From Chalara sp. BL73 (Eukaryota; Ascomycota; Leotiomycetes; Helotiales): a DNA stretch of 64,000 nucleotides. Both the position numbers and the translations under genes were made by a program. The notes under the pieces were generated by a model. That model did not search any database, was not told the DNA's origin, and saw nothing but the letters and a program-made list of their open reading frames with translations. Shown here piece by piece: positions 1-11,308 of this stretch. Positions within the stretch are counted from its first letter, which is position 1. Each line of letters opens with the position of its first letter. Where the stretch lies: positions 1-64,000 of the forward strand of contig CAKJVC010000080.1 in assembly GCA_918026815.1 (NCBI GenBank), written 5' to 3'.

Positions 1-112
1 TCGAACCTCGGAGCCAGCCGGCTGTGCGAGCAAAAGCTTCAATCCATTATTATAGCCAGCCTTTCGCTTCAGCCGTCTAAATGTCGTGGCGAGAAGCTCC
101 CAAATTGGCGGC

Positions 113-1372
113 ATGAATCTTTCTTTCAATTCAAGAGCCGGCAGGTACAAAGATGGTGTTAAAGGCGCGTTCAGAGAATATCCGCTCCTGATGAAGGTCT
201 GGGTGGTTATGTACGTGACTCTCCACAGAATATTCGATACGAGCTAACATATTTAAGGATGATTTACCTAATATACAAAATTATCCAAATCACATCTTGG
301 TACCAGAACTACATCATTGGCGCATTTGCCAAGTTCCCTGAACCAGTTGCGAAGGAACTGCGAAAAGCCCTCTACTATACGAATGTCGATATACAACCTG
401 GTAATGCACTAAAATACTGGCAGAAGGCTATCAAAGTGACAGAGGAATTGGGCATGGATCGCTTTTCTGACGAAGTTATGGGCATCAAAATAGAATTCTC
501 TCACTCCATGGAGAAACTCCAGCAATATCGGGCAGCAATCCAGATTTTGGAATACGTAAAGATGGACAACCTGAAATGGATGGATCTGCTTGGAGATCAG
601 CCGGGCAAGGAAGCAGATAGGAGTAGGATACTGGCTAAAACGGTGGCAGTGAGCAACAAGCTAGGAGAACTTTACTCAAGTCCCCATGTTTTGGAGAAAG
701 AGAACGCAGAGGAACATTTGGTATGGGCTGTGGAAACTGCGCTGAAGGAGACACAGAGAAGAGAAAAGAAGGAGTCAAGCCAGACGAAATAAAGTGGATG
801 ACATCAGAGGAGATTGGGGTGCCCTTGAAAGTGAGTTGGAATGCATCTTTGACTATCCAACATCTCTGACGCCTACTGTAGTGCTGGCACATCACTATGA
901 GCAAAGAGATGCGCATTATCTAGCAGCGCCTTTGTTCCTCCAAGCGCTGAGTCATTCCCCAGCCACAAGCCGCCATACTGCAGTTTTGAGTAAGCATACG
1001 TCCACTCATTTACCTTTCGTAGCTAATCGTATTAGTGAACAATCTCTCCATCTCATTGGCTCAACAAGTGCCTCCGCCAACACCTGGTCAACCACCAATC
1101 TCCCGCGCCGCCCTGGTCGGCAATGCCAGAAGCTGGGCTGAGAAGGCAATAGATGTTTGTGCTAACATTAAGCCACCAGAAAGAAACGAGGAGTGTGATA
1201 CTGGCTGCGCTGTTGCAACTCATAATTTAGGAGAATTTGCCGAGATGGATGGGAATATTCGAGAAGCGCGAGCTCGATATGAAGAAGCCAGGAGCATCGC
1301 GAAAGCGATTGATTCAAGGATGGAGTTGCCAACTCCGACGCAGGGCTAAAAGGATCGAAAACAAATAATATA
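113..1372 (+). pseudogene. Mgr3-like mitochondrial TPR protein, frame-broken
   Basis: The pieces match the fungal Mgr3-like family, an inner-membrane TPR adaptor of the Yme1 i-AAA protease. Visible parts in order are a short Arg-rich N-terminus from ATG 113, a membrane segment spanning a putative intron at 211-257 (branch CTAAC 244-248), the block beginning FPEPVAKELRKALYYTN near 329, helical repeats to about 760, HHYEQRDAHYLAAPLFLQAL near 890-950, an intron at 990-1035 that restores VLMNNLSISL, and ATHNLGEFAEMDGN. The frame changes three times: near 765 (frame 1 to 0, before GVKPDEIKWMTSEEIG), near 815-825 (0 to 2, next to a possible intron ending about 880), and near 1313, where one base lost from an expected GGATTC moves the tail KDGVANSDAGLK out of frame. 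The residues remain conserved around each break, so this is a recent pseudogene or a run of base-call errors. The true start could lie upstream of the window. Confidence 0.6.
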
Positions 1373-1608
1373 TCGTACATCATTGCGACTGCAGCTTCCA
1401 TTGTAACACCGCGATTGCCTCCTGGCATAAGCAAAGCAAGAGTCACCAGACTTCCTTGCTCTTCGCTACTGCTGAAATCAGGACAACACCGAGGATTATA
1501 CGGTTTCTTTAAAACCCAGTAAATCATTTTAAGCTGTTACAGCCTCGCCAATTACGATGGCAAGTCAGCTAAGACTGCCCTTCCTATATATTGAGCATTG
1601 GCTGATAG

Positions 1609-1965
1609 GCCGTAGATTCAGTCCCGGCTTTTTGCCCTGCATGCCATTATTGTATTTCAGATGCTCAATCTGATTCTGCACGTTGTCCTCATTGCGGTTG
1701 GGATCCCTCGGAATCGAGTTATCGTTGTCCCCTGTGTCCTACTTTCTGTAGTTCCCAAAACATATCTCTAAGTACGCAGCGACTGGCATCACAGAACGAA
1801 TCTTCTATTGTCCAATTGCAGAACATGAATGCAGTCGCTACCGAGGGGCAGACGAACGACGAGAAGGCCTTAGCAGCTGATGCAAAGAGATATGAGGAGT
1901 TTTGGAATTCGAGACACGTTAAGCCTGATCCTGAAAAACGAAGATTTCCCAAATCAAGACGTTAG
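1609..1965 (+). other. Cys-rich open frame, possible zinc-ribbon exon
   Basis: This frame stays open for about 118 codons but has no ATG until 1825. It contains five close cysteine groups (CPAC, then HYC, RCPHCGW, RCPLC and TFC) within about 45 codons, spaced like treble-clef or zinc-ribbon knuckles, followed by a charged helical tail ending KRRFPKSRR and a TAG at 1963-1965. A CAG at 1619-1621 just inside the frame could be a 3' splice site, so it may be the last exon of a gene whose 5' part lies in 1373-1608. I do not recognise the family. It could also be chance or a gene relic. Confidence 0.22.
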
Positions 1966-2286
1966 ACCAAATATATCACTCGCCTTCACACATTACTAAG
2001 ATGGAATTATTCTTCCCAGCAATGACTTTGGGAACCAGGCGTATTGCATCGAGTAGAGGCAGAGATTAAGCTGGAGGGGAAGGCAAAATTGTGACTGAGG
2101 TAGGCTTATGATATCATTTGAATGCATTATTCTCCTCTCTTATGATCTTCGCATCCCAGAATTGGATACCCAGTGTGATTTTATGATTTATGATTCTTTT
2201 GTATTGCAGGTCTCCCCTTGGTGCACTTTAACTTTGTTTAATGGCAGCATATTATAAGACCGCATATATAATATGGCAACACTTTC

Positions 2287-3754
2287 TTAAGCAATCCAAT
2301 TCCACCCTTTCCTTCGAGCGTCAGTCCATCTCACGCCAGCAACACATACTGTTGCGCCTAGCAACAAGGCACCATCCCAATACACAACTTTCGCATACGC
2401 ACCCGGCCCATCAGCGATCCTACCAAGCAACTGTCCTCCGACCGGACTTCCGAACATAGTCGCCAAGCCCCTAATAAAGTAGATAAACCCATTTACAGCA
2501 GCATACTGCCGAATCCCAAACACCTCAGCAATCGTAGCGGGGAACAGAGCATAGTACCCGCCTGCAGCAAAGTTATATATGACTATGAATCCATACCATA
2601 AGGAGGACGAGGCTTGGACCACGCTTGTCAGCCAGAATGTGAATATACTCACCATGGCGACTAGTACAGTTAAGACTAATGTATTCTGCCGACCTAAACG
2701 GTCCCCTGCATAGCCTGTTGCGATTCGGCTAACCGCGTTGATCGCACTACTGGCGGCCAGTAACGTTGCTCCTTGTGAGGACGATAGCCCGAGCGAGACA
2801 CTGTATGTTGGGATGAAAGAGAGTGGGAGCTGCGCACCGGCGGACTGGAAAATGGCGGCAAGGGCGGAGAATATGAATGTGGACTTGGTGAATAAGCTAC
2901 GTGAAACGTGCGTCTGACGCCTTTCTTGCATTTCAGCATCCACTTCCGCATTCAAGGAAGAGCTCCCGGCTTCTGTTGAAGAAGTGGGAAATCTGCTCCG
3001 TGGCACAGTACATGCAACCGGTGTGCCGACCGCGAGCATAAAAAGCGCGCAAATACGCAAGGTCCAACGCCCTCCGACTACGCTCAGTAGTGCTCGGATA
3101 GTTGGTGCAAATGCCAGTCCTCCCGCACCTCCCCAGCGAGATGGCGCCTAGTGCTGTGGCGCGGTGCGTAGTGAAATACTCTGGCGCAGGGGAAAGCAGT
3201 GGGAAGTAGAGCAGCGAGCTTCCCAGGCCATATAAGAGACCTTGCGTAAGCAGGAGTTGCCAGATGGACGAGCTGAATGAAGCCAGCAGGAAGCCCATCG
3301 ACATAAGTACTACGCCGGAGAGGGTGATCATCCGTGGAGTGAGTTGGCGCCGCCATCGTCTTGAACTGGAGGTGCTACTCCATGTCCCGTGTTCGATACG
3401 TGAGAGCACTGGGTTGACGATAATGCTACCGGCCCATGTAAGACCTGCGCCGAGGGTACCCACAAAAGTCAGTAGCGCAGTAGGCGGCGTCTTTTGTGAT
3501 GCAGGAGAAGGCACGAGCACATCTTGCTTGGAAGAGAGGTAGTACTCTTGGAACACACCATAGCATTGGTTGTACCCTATTGTCAGGACTATGGTCAGGA
3601 ATGCAGATACGAGAACTGAGGCTTGTTTCTTGCGGGAGACTGGAGGCACCTGTAGGGTAGGAGTAGGTGCTGATAATGGAGCTGTGCTCAGGTCTCGTAA
3701 GGGGCCAGTGCCAGGACGTTGGGTAAGGGGAATTGCGCTGGTTTGTGTTGCCAT
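2287..3754 (-). pseudogene. MFS transporter, monocarboxylate-permease type, one frameshift
   Basis: This encodes a 12-helix major facilitator of the fungal monocarboxylate permease-like (MCH) group, in the plasma or an internal membrane. The N-terminal half runs from ATG 3754: a polar N-tail, then VSAFLTIVLTIGYNQCYGVF, helices up to LTQGLLYGLGSSLLYFPLL, and APEYF..HRATALGAISL. The C-terminal half continues in another frame with GAGGLAFAPTIRALLS, WTLRICALFML, a hydrophilic loop, then six helices including GYAGDRLGRQN and GSPVGGQLLGRIAD, to the stop at 2287. The two halves join at the C-run 3131-3134 (G-run on the coding strand): one base too many there. Total length of about 489 codons is normal for the family and there is no sign of an intron. 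It is either a one-base pseudogene or a homopolymer sequencing error. The substrate is unknown. Confidence 0.7.
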
Positions 3755-4189
3755 CGCATTTTATTGCTATCATTGGTTTTATAATTTAAAATGTAGTAGA
3801 TTGGCCTCGCGGTTCCAGGTCTGAAGTGTTGATGTGGGTGACCTGAATATCATGGTGACTTCGGCAATGTCAGCCAGTTCGGGAACGGGCTTTCCCGGAG
3901 ACTCGGGTAATCGGCATTACTAGTCCGAATAAGGATCTCTGTTGACTACTGAAGATCATCAAGCTTTGTAACAACATAGTTATAATATACTATAGGACAG
4001 TTAATGTTTATTATGGCCATGGCGCTATCAGGGCGAGAGTGTGTGAAAATATATGGCAAAAATAATGTGCCAGGTGGCGACAGATAGTGATGTAGGATCC
4101 TGAAGCTTATAGGGAACATATTCTGTCAAGATAGAAGTTGTAATTATAATTTCCTTGTAGTGAGTCCTAGGCTTTATCTAACCTCAGGC
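3755..4189. other. Intergenic, upstream of MFS, downstream of FAD oxidoreductase
   Basis: No gene seen. It holds the promoter of the leftward MFS gene and the 3' end of the leftward FAD gene. It is moderately AT-rich around 3960-4080. Confidence 0.5.
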
Positions 4190-5667
4190 TCATCCTCTGA
4201 ATACTTTGCTATCGGCCAGCCAGACCTCATCTAGAGTCCTCGCCTTCAAAATCCGTGCGCGAGAGATAAAATACCGCTCCGGTAGATCAAGCTCTTTTCT
4301 CGGTTTTCCCAGAAGCAATCCAGAAGCAGCTGCACCACAAAGCCAAGCATTCGGCATACCGTGACCAGTGAACCCAGCACAAATCAAGAGGCCGTCATAT
4401 GAATCATTGGCAGGCCCTACCCACGGATACTCATCTCTGCTAAATCCCATTATACCACTCCACTCATATGTGGCTTTGAGTTCCTTCTCATTATTCTGTA
4501 TATCTAGGACAATGTTAAGTTCACGGCGTAGGTAGGAAGCAGCAGGTTCATCGATGGATGAATCGTCCGAGATTCCCACTCCGGCGCCAGCTGCATATGA
4601 GCGGGCTCCGCCGAACATGAGCTCGCCGCCTTCATCTTCTGACCGGCCGCCTATCTGAGAAGATACTGCAAATGGCCGCTGGACCAGATAATCATCCTGC
4701 TGAATAGATTGTGAACCATGGCCAATGAAAGCGTATGAACGATCTAGAGGCTGATAAATACTCGAAGTAGGTCGAATGGCTGTTGGTGGCACCAGTGAGC
4801 TCATTTCTCCTCTCACAGGGACAATCAGATCCTCAAACTGGGACACAAGTGCTGATGTATACCCGTTAGTGCAGAGAAGCACCTTTGGGGCCGATATCAT
4901 TCCACGAGCAGTATGCACAATCCACCCACCTTCAACTTTTTGCAGATTAGTCGCCGGAGTATTGGTTTGGAGATTAAGCAAATTCGACTGAACCAAATCT
5001 TCCAGAACTCGAGCAACCAACTTGTATGGCCACAGGCTTGCAGCCTTTGCTTGGAGAATGGCTCCTGCAGCGTTAGGGATACGAAGATCGGCTAATGAAG
5101 GGCTATTTGAGTTCTTTTTACAACTGTGACGAGTCTTGCGAGATCAGGAGACTGCTCCTGCAGCATTTCCACATCAGACACAGCCATCTCAAACATAGAT
5201 TTCGACATGTATGCGTGGCAGCCAACCAGAGATTTCCATTCACAGGAAATGTTCTTTGTCTCCACAAGAGATTTCATAGCTTTATAATTTCGGAGTTCGA
5301 AGGCCACAACTTCAGGTGAAGAGCCGTAGAGCCTTGGCTGACAATGCCCTCCATTCTGTCTGAATATTAATTTTGCATTGCGCCAAGATACTGTGAGTGT
5401 TGATCGACCTACTCTTCCAGTAGCACCCCAGCATGCTTCTCTGGCCTCAAGCATCACTACTTTCAGGGTCTCATGTGAGTGAAGATGATATGCAGCGGAA
5501 GCACCAGCTATACCGCTGCCAATGATGATAATATCTGCTGTACTGGGCAGAGATGGGGTGGTCCTGTGGTTGAGAAGGAATTCCGAAGGTTCGGAATGCC
5601 AGAATGATTTTGTGGGGTTTACTGATGGAAGACCCGATTGGCCAGATAATTGAGTTTCAGCAACCAT
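4190..5667 (-). pseudogene. DAO-family FAD-dependent oxidoreductase, one frameshift
   Basis: The protein starts at ATG 5667 and shows a Rossmann FAD motif IIIIGSGIAGASAAYHL at about residues 45-62, then EAREACWGATGR. A 57 bp in-frame intron at 5356-5412 (GTAGGT to ACAG) joins this to NGGHCQPRLYG, the FAD-proximal signature of fungal DAO-type oxidases (D-amino-acid/sarcosine oxidase fold). The frame then breaks in the T-run 5115-5119 (A-run on the coding strand), where one base appears to be missing. It resumes with NSPSLADLRIPNAAGA and runs to a normal C-terminus (YPWVGPANDSYDGLLICAGF, GHGMPNAWLCGAAASG). Corrected length would be about 475 residues, typical of the family. The substrate is unknown, probably an amine or amino acid. 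The next gene is a leftward Zn2Cys6 regulator that might control it. Confidence 0.7.
5356..5412 (-). other. In-frame 57 nt intron in FAD oxidoreductase
   Basis: The donor is GTAGGT after GATGR and the acceptor is CAG before NGGHC. Retention adds 19 sense codons, so the open frame alone hides it. Removing it restores the conserved GATGRNGGHC motif. Confidence 0.75.
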
Positions 5668-6524
5668 TTCTCAATATTAAAGTGTTATTATTTGCGAAGT
5701 ATTTAGGTGGCAATGAGTATCGCTCAAAGGTGGTTGGTCCATGACCACGTGAGCCTCCAATAGTTAAAAAGTGGGCCTCCAGAGTCCAAGCATTTATAGT
5801 CATCCTTTTACGAAATTAACTGACGTTAACCTTGACGTAGAGCACAGCTCCATCTATTGGCATTTAATTGGCGTTTTTGGGAGGGTCCAGAAGAAGAAGA
5901 AATAGAAGAAGCAAAAGGCATTCATAGTATGATAATATAGTACATGCAAAGACGGTCAACCGCGAAGAGGAAATACTAGCATAGACCATGATGAACGTAA
6001 TGTAATGATAGAATACCTGTCTATAAACTATCTGGGGCTTATTGATCGCTAGCTATGCTTCGCTTTGTGGAGTCACCATGCTTGCACTTGAGCAATGAGC
6101 AGAGAAATATAAGTTCATTATATGGCTACGAGTGCCAGCTTTTCGCTTCGTAATTATTAACTCAACAATTTATCTTTCTTTCTTTCTTTCTTTATTAATT
6201 TGTATTACATGTCAATTATCATACTTTGAAAGTTTATCTTAAATCCTAAAACTTTCAAAACAGTACTTTTTAAACATATTTGGCATATTATTTATGATGT
6301 AAATTAATATAGTATGAATGTTTTCAATGATCATAATCTGCACAAGTACGTAGTTCTTACCCATATTGAAATCAGGCGCAACTAGGGGTCTGCATCTTTC
6401 TTTGGCTTACACGTAGATAAAACAGCTCATGGAATGTTTTCTGCTGGCTAGAGAAGACACTTATGAACCCAGAACGAAACACCCTCTCATAGCACAAGGA
6501 ATTTAATGTGGCTATTGTAGTTAG
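5668..6524. other. AT-rich intergenic region
   Basis: No gene seen. It separates the FAD oxidoreductase start from the 3' end of the Zn2Cys6 gene. Two TGACGT cores lie near 5820-5840, and a TTTC microsatellite lies at about 6172-6193. Confidence 0.5.
6172..6193. repeat. TTTC tetranucleotide microsatellite
   Basis: About five tandem TTTC units in an AT-rich intergenic stretch. No other function seen. Confidence 0.85.
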
Positions 6525-7759
6525 CTATCCCGATGCCTCCGTTCGGTGGAGTTGCTGGTGAGGTAGATTCTTCCTATGCGACAGAATACCTGCCAAGCAA
6601 ATATCCCAACCAAGAAAAGTTTTATCTGCGTCTTGTAAAGCATCGCTCGCTGCCTGAATTACTCTTTCTGACCAGCCTGCCATCCACCACCATTGATTCT
6701 CGTATCTTTGTAAAAGCATAGCGTAATGTGCAAATATTAAAGTTGCAACAGGCTCGTGACTTTTGAGGCGGATCCAATACGTGTCTGCGACGATAGCTGG
6801 CCAAGCCGCTCCAGCTCTCATATGGTCGGGTTCTGCAATAGACCTTTTCAATAATCGCTCAAGGTCATAAATAGCTGTAAAATGTACTGCGTCTACCGCT
6901 TTAGTCCGTAAATATTGTAAGGTTTGTTGAACAGGTAGCGAAAGCTCAAGCTCAGGCTGAAGCGGGCTCTTCTGCTTTTGGAACTGGATAAAATTTCCTA
7001 TTCGGCTGCCAAGAATGGCTCCGCTTTGGAGTTCAAATACGGCTTTGCAACCACGCACAAGATTTAGGAGATCCAAAATATCCTTAAGCCGTAAAGAATC
7101 GTTACCTTTTTCAGGAGACGCATATACCCAGATAACAAGCATAAGAGCGAATCCGAACAAAGCATGAGAGTTTTCTGAGGAGAGACGGCATATTTGAGCG
7201 TTAAATAGCCGAAGTCCGAGGTTGTGATGATAAAGCGCTTTTATCCGATAAACCAGATTGTTCTTAGGCTCTAAAAGGGCGAGGTGCAATGAAGCTACTG
7301 ATAACAGCCCATGCATAAGGAGTGGATATGAACGAGCTTCAAAAGGTACGTCTTTTTGCCATAAATTTCGCTGCTTTTCTCCCGGGAATAAGTTGAGAGC
7401 CGTCACAGCAGTAAAGTGATTCATTAAGGTCAGATCTAACAAGTCGAACGTTGGCTGTGCTGTTGTGTAACGGGGTAGTGGTAGGGAAGGCGGCAGGGAG
7501 ATTGTAGGTGCTGATTCCGCTGCTGGTAGTGTAGAAATTGCTCTGGGAGCGTGGATTAGGAGGCCGCTGGTCTGATAGCCACAGACAACACCTGTCATCA
7601 AGCACCTTGTACAAGATGGGCGCGCCTCATCGCACTGGAGCAAATTGGAATGTTAACCTAAAACCATTTCAGGGGAATGGTGACACATACCTTAACTTTT
7701 CGGCTTTTGCATTGGCTGCATCCGAAACGTGATTTCTTGTGGTTTCGGCGAGAGGGCAT
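6525..7759 (-). CDS. Zn2Cys6 transcription factor
   Basis: Two exons, 7691-7759 and 6525-7634, give about 392 residues. Exon 1 begins MPSRRNHKKSRFGCSQCKSR. The 56 nt intron 7635-7690 (GTATGTG donor, CAG acceptor) splits the binuclear cluster, and splicing gives CSQC-KSRKVK-CDEARPSC-TRC-LMTGVVC, the full six-cysteine Zn2Cys6 motif near residues 14-43. A Pro-rich linker and a helical fungal-regulator C-terminal region follow (DLTLMNHFTAVTALNL; LLSVASLHLALLEPK). It is a nuclear DNA-binding regulator. Its target is unknown; the neighbouring FAD oxidoreductase or RTA1 gene is a reasonable guess only. The start was chosen because it is the first Met ahead of the basic region. Confidence 0.85.
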
Positions 7760-8466
7760 ATCCTTGAAGAAAGGCTACCTATGCTATACTGTTGTTGAAC
7801 TTCCCGAGTTCCCGGAAACGTCAAACCATGCTTGCGAAGACTCTGATCGGGGTGGAATACTACTCCAGTATTGCACTTGCAGATGGGCAAGATATATTCC
7901 ACGGCCTGGGCTAATCCTGATACAAGCTAGTGAACGGTAGTGTACGACAAAGATGACAAGGCGGTATATGAAAGCGCCAAGCAAAACTGTGGCTATGTGG
8001 GTTTGTGCGTCATTAGAGGCACTAACCCTAATCCGGCTGTAGTGTACGATAGTGTACGACAAGCGAAAAGCAAGCTTTAACGGAGGGCCAATTAGTTACT
8101 GTTACAGCGCCAAGCATCATATATTCTGGGCAACCCAAATTCAATGGATGTAAGCCCCGGAAGCTTGCGATACGAACGCTACAACGGAAAGATAGAGGTA
8201 TCCTATGTCGCATATATCCTGCTTGTAGGTAGAAGCCACTAAATTTTATTCAATTTAGCACAGCCATAGAGTTGCACTTGAACGCGTCTCCCATTACTCC
8301 CAGCCTAACCTGACAACTGGCAAGGCAGTTTTACAATGCTTTCTAGCATTTATATATGGCCTCTATGAGTGCGCTTTCTTTAATATTTCCCTTCGTTTAT
8401 CTCATTTACTTCTTTACTCCAGCTCTACTTTTCTCAATCTCCAATTCTGCTCAACACTCCGTCGAA
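7760..8466. other. Divergent promoter region with GTGTACGA repeats
   Basis: It lies between the Zn2Cys6 gene (-) and the RTA1 gene (+). A TAGTGTACGACA element occurs near 7938 and again, doubled, near 8040-8060. A TATA-like TTTATATA sits at about 8349-8356. Open frames here show no protein family I recognise. Confidence 0.4.
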
Positions 8467-9520
8467 ATGGCCGACGACTGTACTAATATCACTCCACTTT
8501 GTCCAGTCGAGGACACCGTCTACGGTTATTATCCTAGTTTGGCTGGCAATGCCATATTCGTGGCCCTCTTTGCCATTTGTGCCATTGCACAGGTAGTGTT
8601 GGGGATCAAGTATCGCCTGAGATTGTACACTATTGTCGTATTTGTCGGCTGCGTGGGGGAAGCCGTTGGATATGTCGGGAGGATCATGATGCATTCAAAC
8701 CCGTGGAATTCCACTGGCTTCATAATTCAGATTCTCCTTCTTATCGTCTCTCCCTCGTTCTTAGCCGCCGGCCTTTATCTTACACTTAAACATCTCGTTT
8801 TACATTTCGGTCCCCAATATTCGAGGCTGCGACCAAGGCTCTACACATGGCTCTTTATAACCTGCGATGCAATTGGTTTTGTAACACAGATGGTTGGAGG
8901 TGGCATACAAGCGAGTGCGTCTGACGGAAGAGGCTCGTCGAAAACGCTGGATATTGGAAACGCAGTTATGATTACCGGCATCGCTTTTCAAGCTGCAACT
9001 ATGGCTGTATGTGGTATTTTAGCTATCGATTATACGCAACGATTGTACAGGCGTCAATCAAAGGAAGAGCAGTCTCCGCGAGTCCCATCACCGAGGGGCC
9101 CTAGAGCGTTTACTTTCTACATGTGTTCCACTACAACTGCCTTCGTGACCATCTTAATTCGATGCATCTATCGGTACGAAAGAATTGTTTCCCTATCAAT
9201 TAGTTCTACTCTTGCTAATACTCTCGATAGAATCCCCGAGATGGCTGGCGGATGGGGCAATGAATTGATGAGGAACGAGGCCGAGTTTATGATCCTTGAC
9301 GGATGGTAAGGGTTTAGAGAAATGCAATTTGGTGACTTTTCGAGTTAACTGAATTAACAGTATGATCGCTATCGCCGCAATTCTCATGACTGTGGCATTT
9401 CCCGGAGCGTATTTCCCATCGATCAGCAATCGTGCTAGTAATAGGATGCGTGAACGAATGGACCAGACAGAAGGGGCATTGCATCTCCACCCTATCCAGG
9501 CCCATCCACGTTCCACCTAA
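8467..9520 (+). CDS. RTA1-like lipid-translocating membrane protein
   Basis: Exons 8467-9173, 9231-9305 and 9361-9520 give 313 residues with seven hydrophobic helices, the RTA1/RTM1 family layout (fungal membrane proteins linked to sphingoid-base export and azole or 7-aminocholesterol resistance). Family marks are CPVEDTVYGYYPSL near residue 10, GEAVGYVGRI, FITCDAIGFVTQMVGGGIQA, and CIYRIPEMAGGWGNELMRNE, formed only after removing the 57 nt in-frame intron 9174-9230. The second intron, 9306-9360, restores FMILDGCMIAIAAILM. An earlier in-frame ATG at 8356 overlaps the TATA-like box, so ATG 8467 (MADDCTN) is preferred. The lipid handled is unknown. Confidence 0.9.
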
Positions 9521-11308
9521 GTCACCAAGGTGTGTCAACCGTATATCTCAGTACAGTGGTGGAGGATATTATGGTGAGAATCGGGAGAGAGGAACATAAC
9601 ACTTGAAGGTTTGTGCGTATCGAACTACTAATAGAGCAATGGGATTTTTTTTGGGGACAACCCTTTCGAGTATTTGAGAAGGTATGGATAGAAGTTAGCT
9701 TCATCTAGTTAGAGCTCTGAATTATTAAATTAGATAGCATGTTTTGAGAGTGTGTAGTGGGGTAAAACTATGAATGAGGCTAGATAAGAATATGGTAAAG
9801 CGATCGCACGCTAGAAACAAAAAAGAAATTTGTAAAGATAGCCCGGGCTTGAGCTATTTCTACCGTCATTGAGACTGTCCACAAATCACAGAAGACACTG
9901 GTAGTATACTACTATCTTGCAATACTCGAAACTCTCTACGAAGTGCAGTATAACTGTACTCCGGGATAGATGCCAAGGCCCCTACAGCTGTAATACTATA
10001 CTTTCCATGTCATCATAATAACCCACGCCGTTGCTCCCTAAAATAAATAATAATAAGACTACCTCTATGGTTTTAAACCCGATCCCTTGATTTTCCACCA
10101 CGGTTATATACGGTCTAGCGCCTCAGCTGGCTCGATATTCAGCTTATTCCAAGGTGTTGTAACTATAAGCTCTGGTGCGTGAAACAACCGCAGCACAAAT
10201 CATTGAACTGCTGGTATTGATAGCACTTCTATTGCCGTTTTAGAGTGTTGTGACAATTTCTTTGTTGCTCTGGGGCTACCATCGCTTCCACGCAACTGTA
10301 AGCCCAAAGTGGGGCGGTAAACGACAACATCAGTGATATTTATCGCTAGCTGGAGTGATACTCTAAGCATATTATCGATATCAGACTGATTCACATGGCC
10401 ACTAAAGGGTATTTATTTACTTCTCAGCTACAGATTCTGATGGCGTCATCAGCAAAATTGATTAATAGGTTGTTGACCAGGCTCAACTCCGTCCGCTCCA
10501 CTTGAATTATTTCCCTTGTGGATATGTTCATTTTGGCAGTAATCCTTCCACAGCTACGCGGCGCGATTTATTTCCTAAGCACTGTAATTAATTCTTCTCC
10601 AAATTCAATTCTCTGGCCAAGAATACATGATTCCGGTGACCGTCGTGCAATTACTGCCAATGCAAGTCGTCCAGAGCAACACTTCATCTGCCGCTGCAAA
10701 CGTCCCCAAGCAGAGTATTCTCGGGTCGCGATTCTGAACTTCTAAGCAATCAGGACTATAGATGTTCGTCATGTTTGGCAAGCCTTAGAGTTGCAACATC
10801 TGCATTGGCCCTTAAGTCCGTGGATGAGGTAAGGACAAACCTCGGCTGTCTGATCACAATTATCCCTTCTTCCCAGCTCTCGGCAAGCCCCAGAGGTTCT
10901 CCAAGAGTGGCTCTAGCCTACGGTATGGACTACAGTACGACATAAGCGAGGAGGCGTCATGCATCCTCTACCTTACTAATCACCCAACATGCACCAGGCA
11001 CCACCAGTACCATACAACGATTACTGAACACAAAATCTCAGGGACCTCAGGCACAGGTCCATGTTGATTGAATAATCAAGACAAGGGGCCTCGCACACAA
11101 ACAGTTCAAGTTTTATCGTTTTTGGATTTACCAATCTTGGCTTGTCCTGTGGCGAATATATAAAAAGGATGAGGGGAACAATTATGCTTTGATCGCAACA
11201 TTCACCCCACAACCTTTCACGGCCTCCTTTCTACTCTCAAGATCAAACATAAAAAATCACCAAGGACTTGGATTATTAGTCTTTGATATCGGTCATAATT
11301 CTCTGCAA
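9521..11308. other. 1.8 kb intergenic region
   Basis: No gene I can support. Open frames at 10200-10394 (-) and 10518-10745 (+) resemble nothing recognisable. A good TATA-like ATATATAAAA at about 11157-11166 precedes the reductase gene by about 145 bp. Confidence 0.5.
11157..11166 (+). promoter_or_regulatory. TATA-like box of the reductase gene
   Basis: ATATATAAAA about 145 bp upstream of ATG 11309, followed by a pyrimidine-rich leader. Confidence 0.45.

Noticed and set aside
8356..8466. Upstream in-frame ATG for the RTA1 gene giving a signal-peptide-like extension
   Set aside because: It overlaps the TATA-like box and family members start at the position matching ATG 8467.
10200..10745. 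Two small open frames in the 9.5-11.3 kb gap
   Set aside because: No family resemblance; lengths expected by chance.
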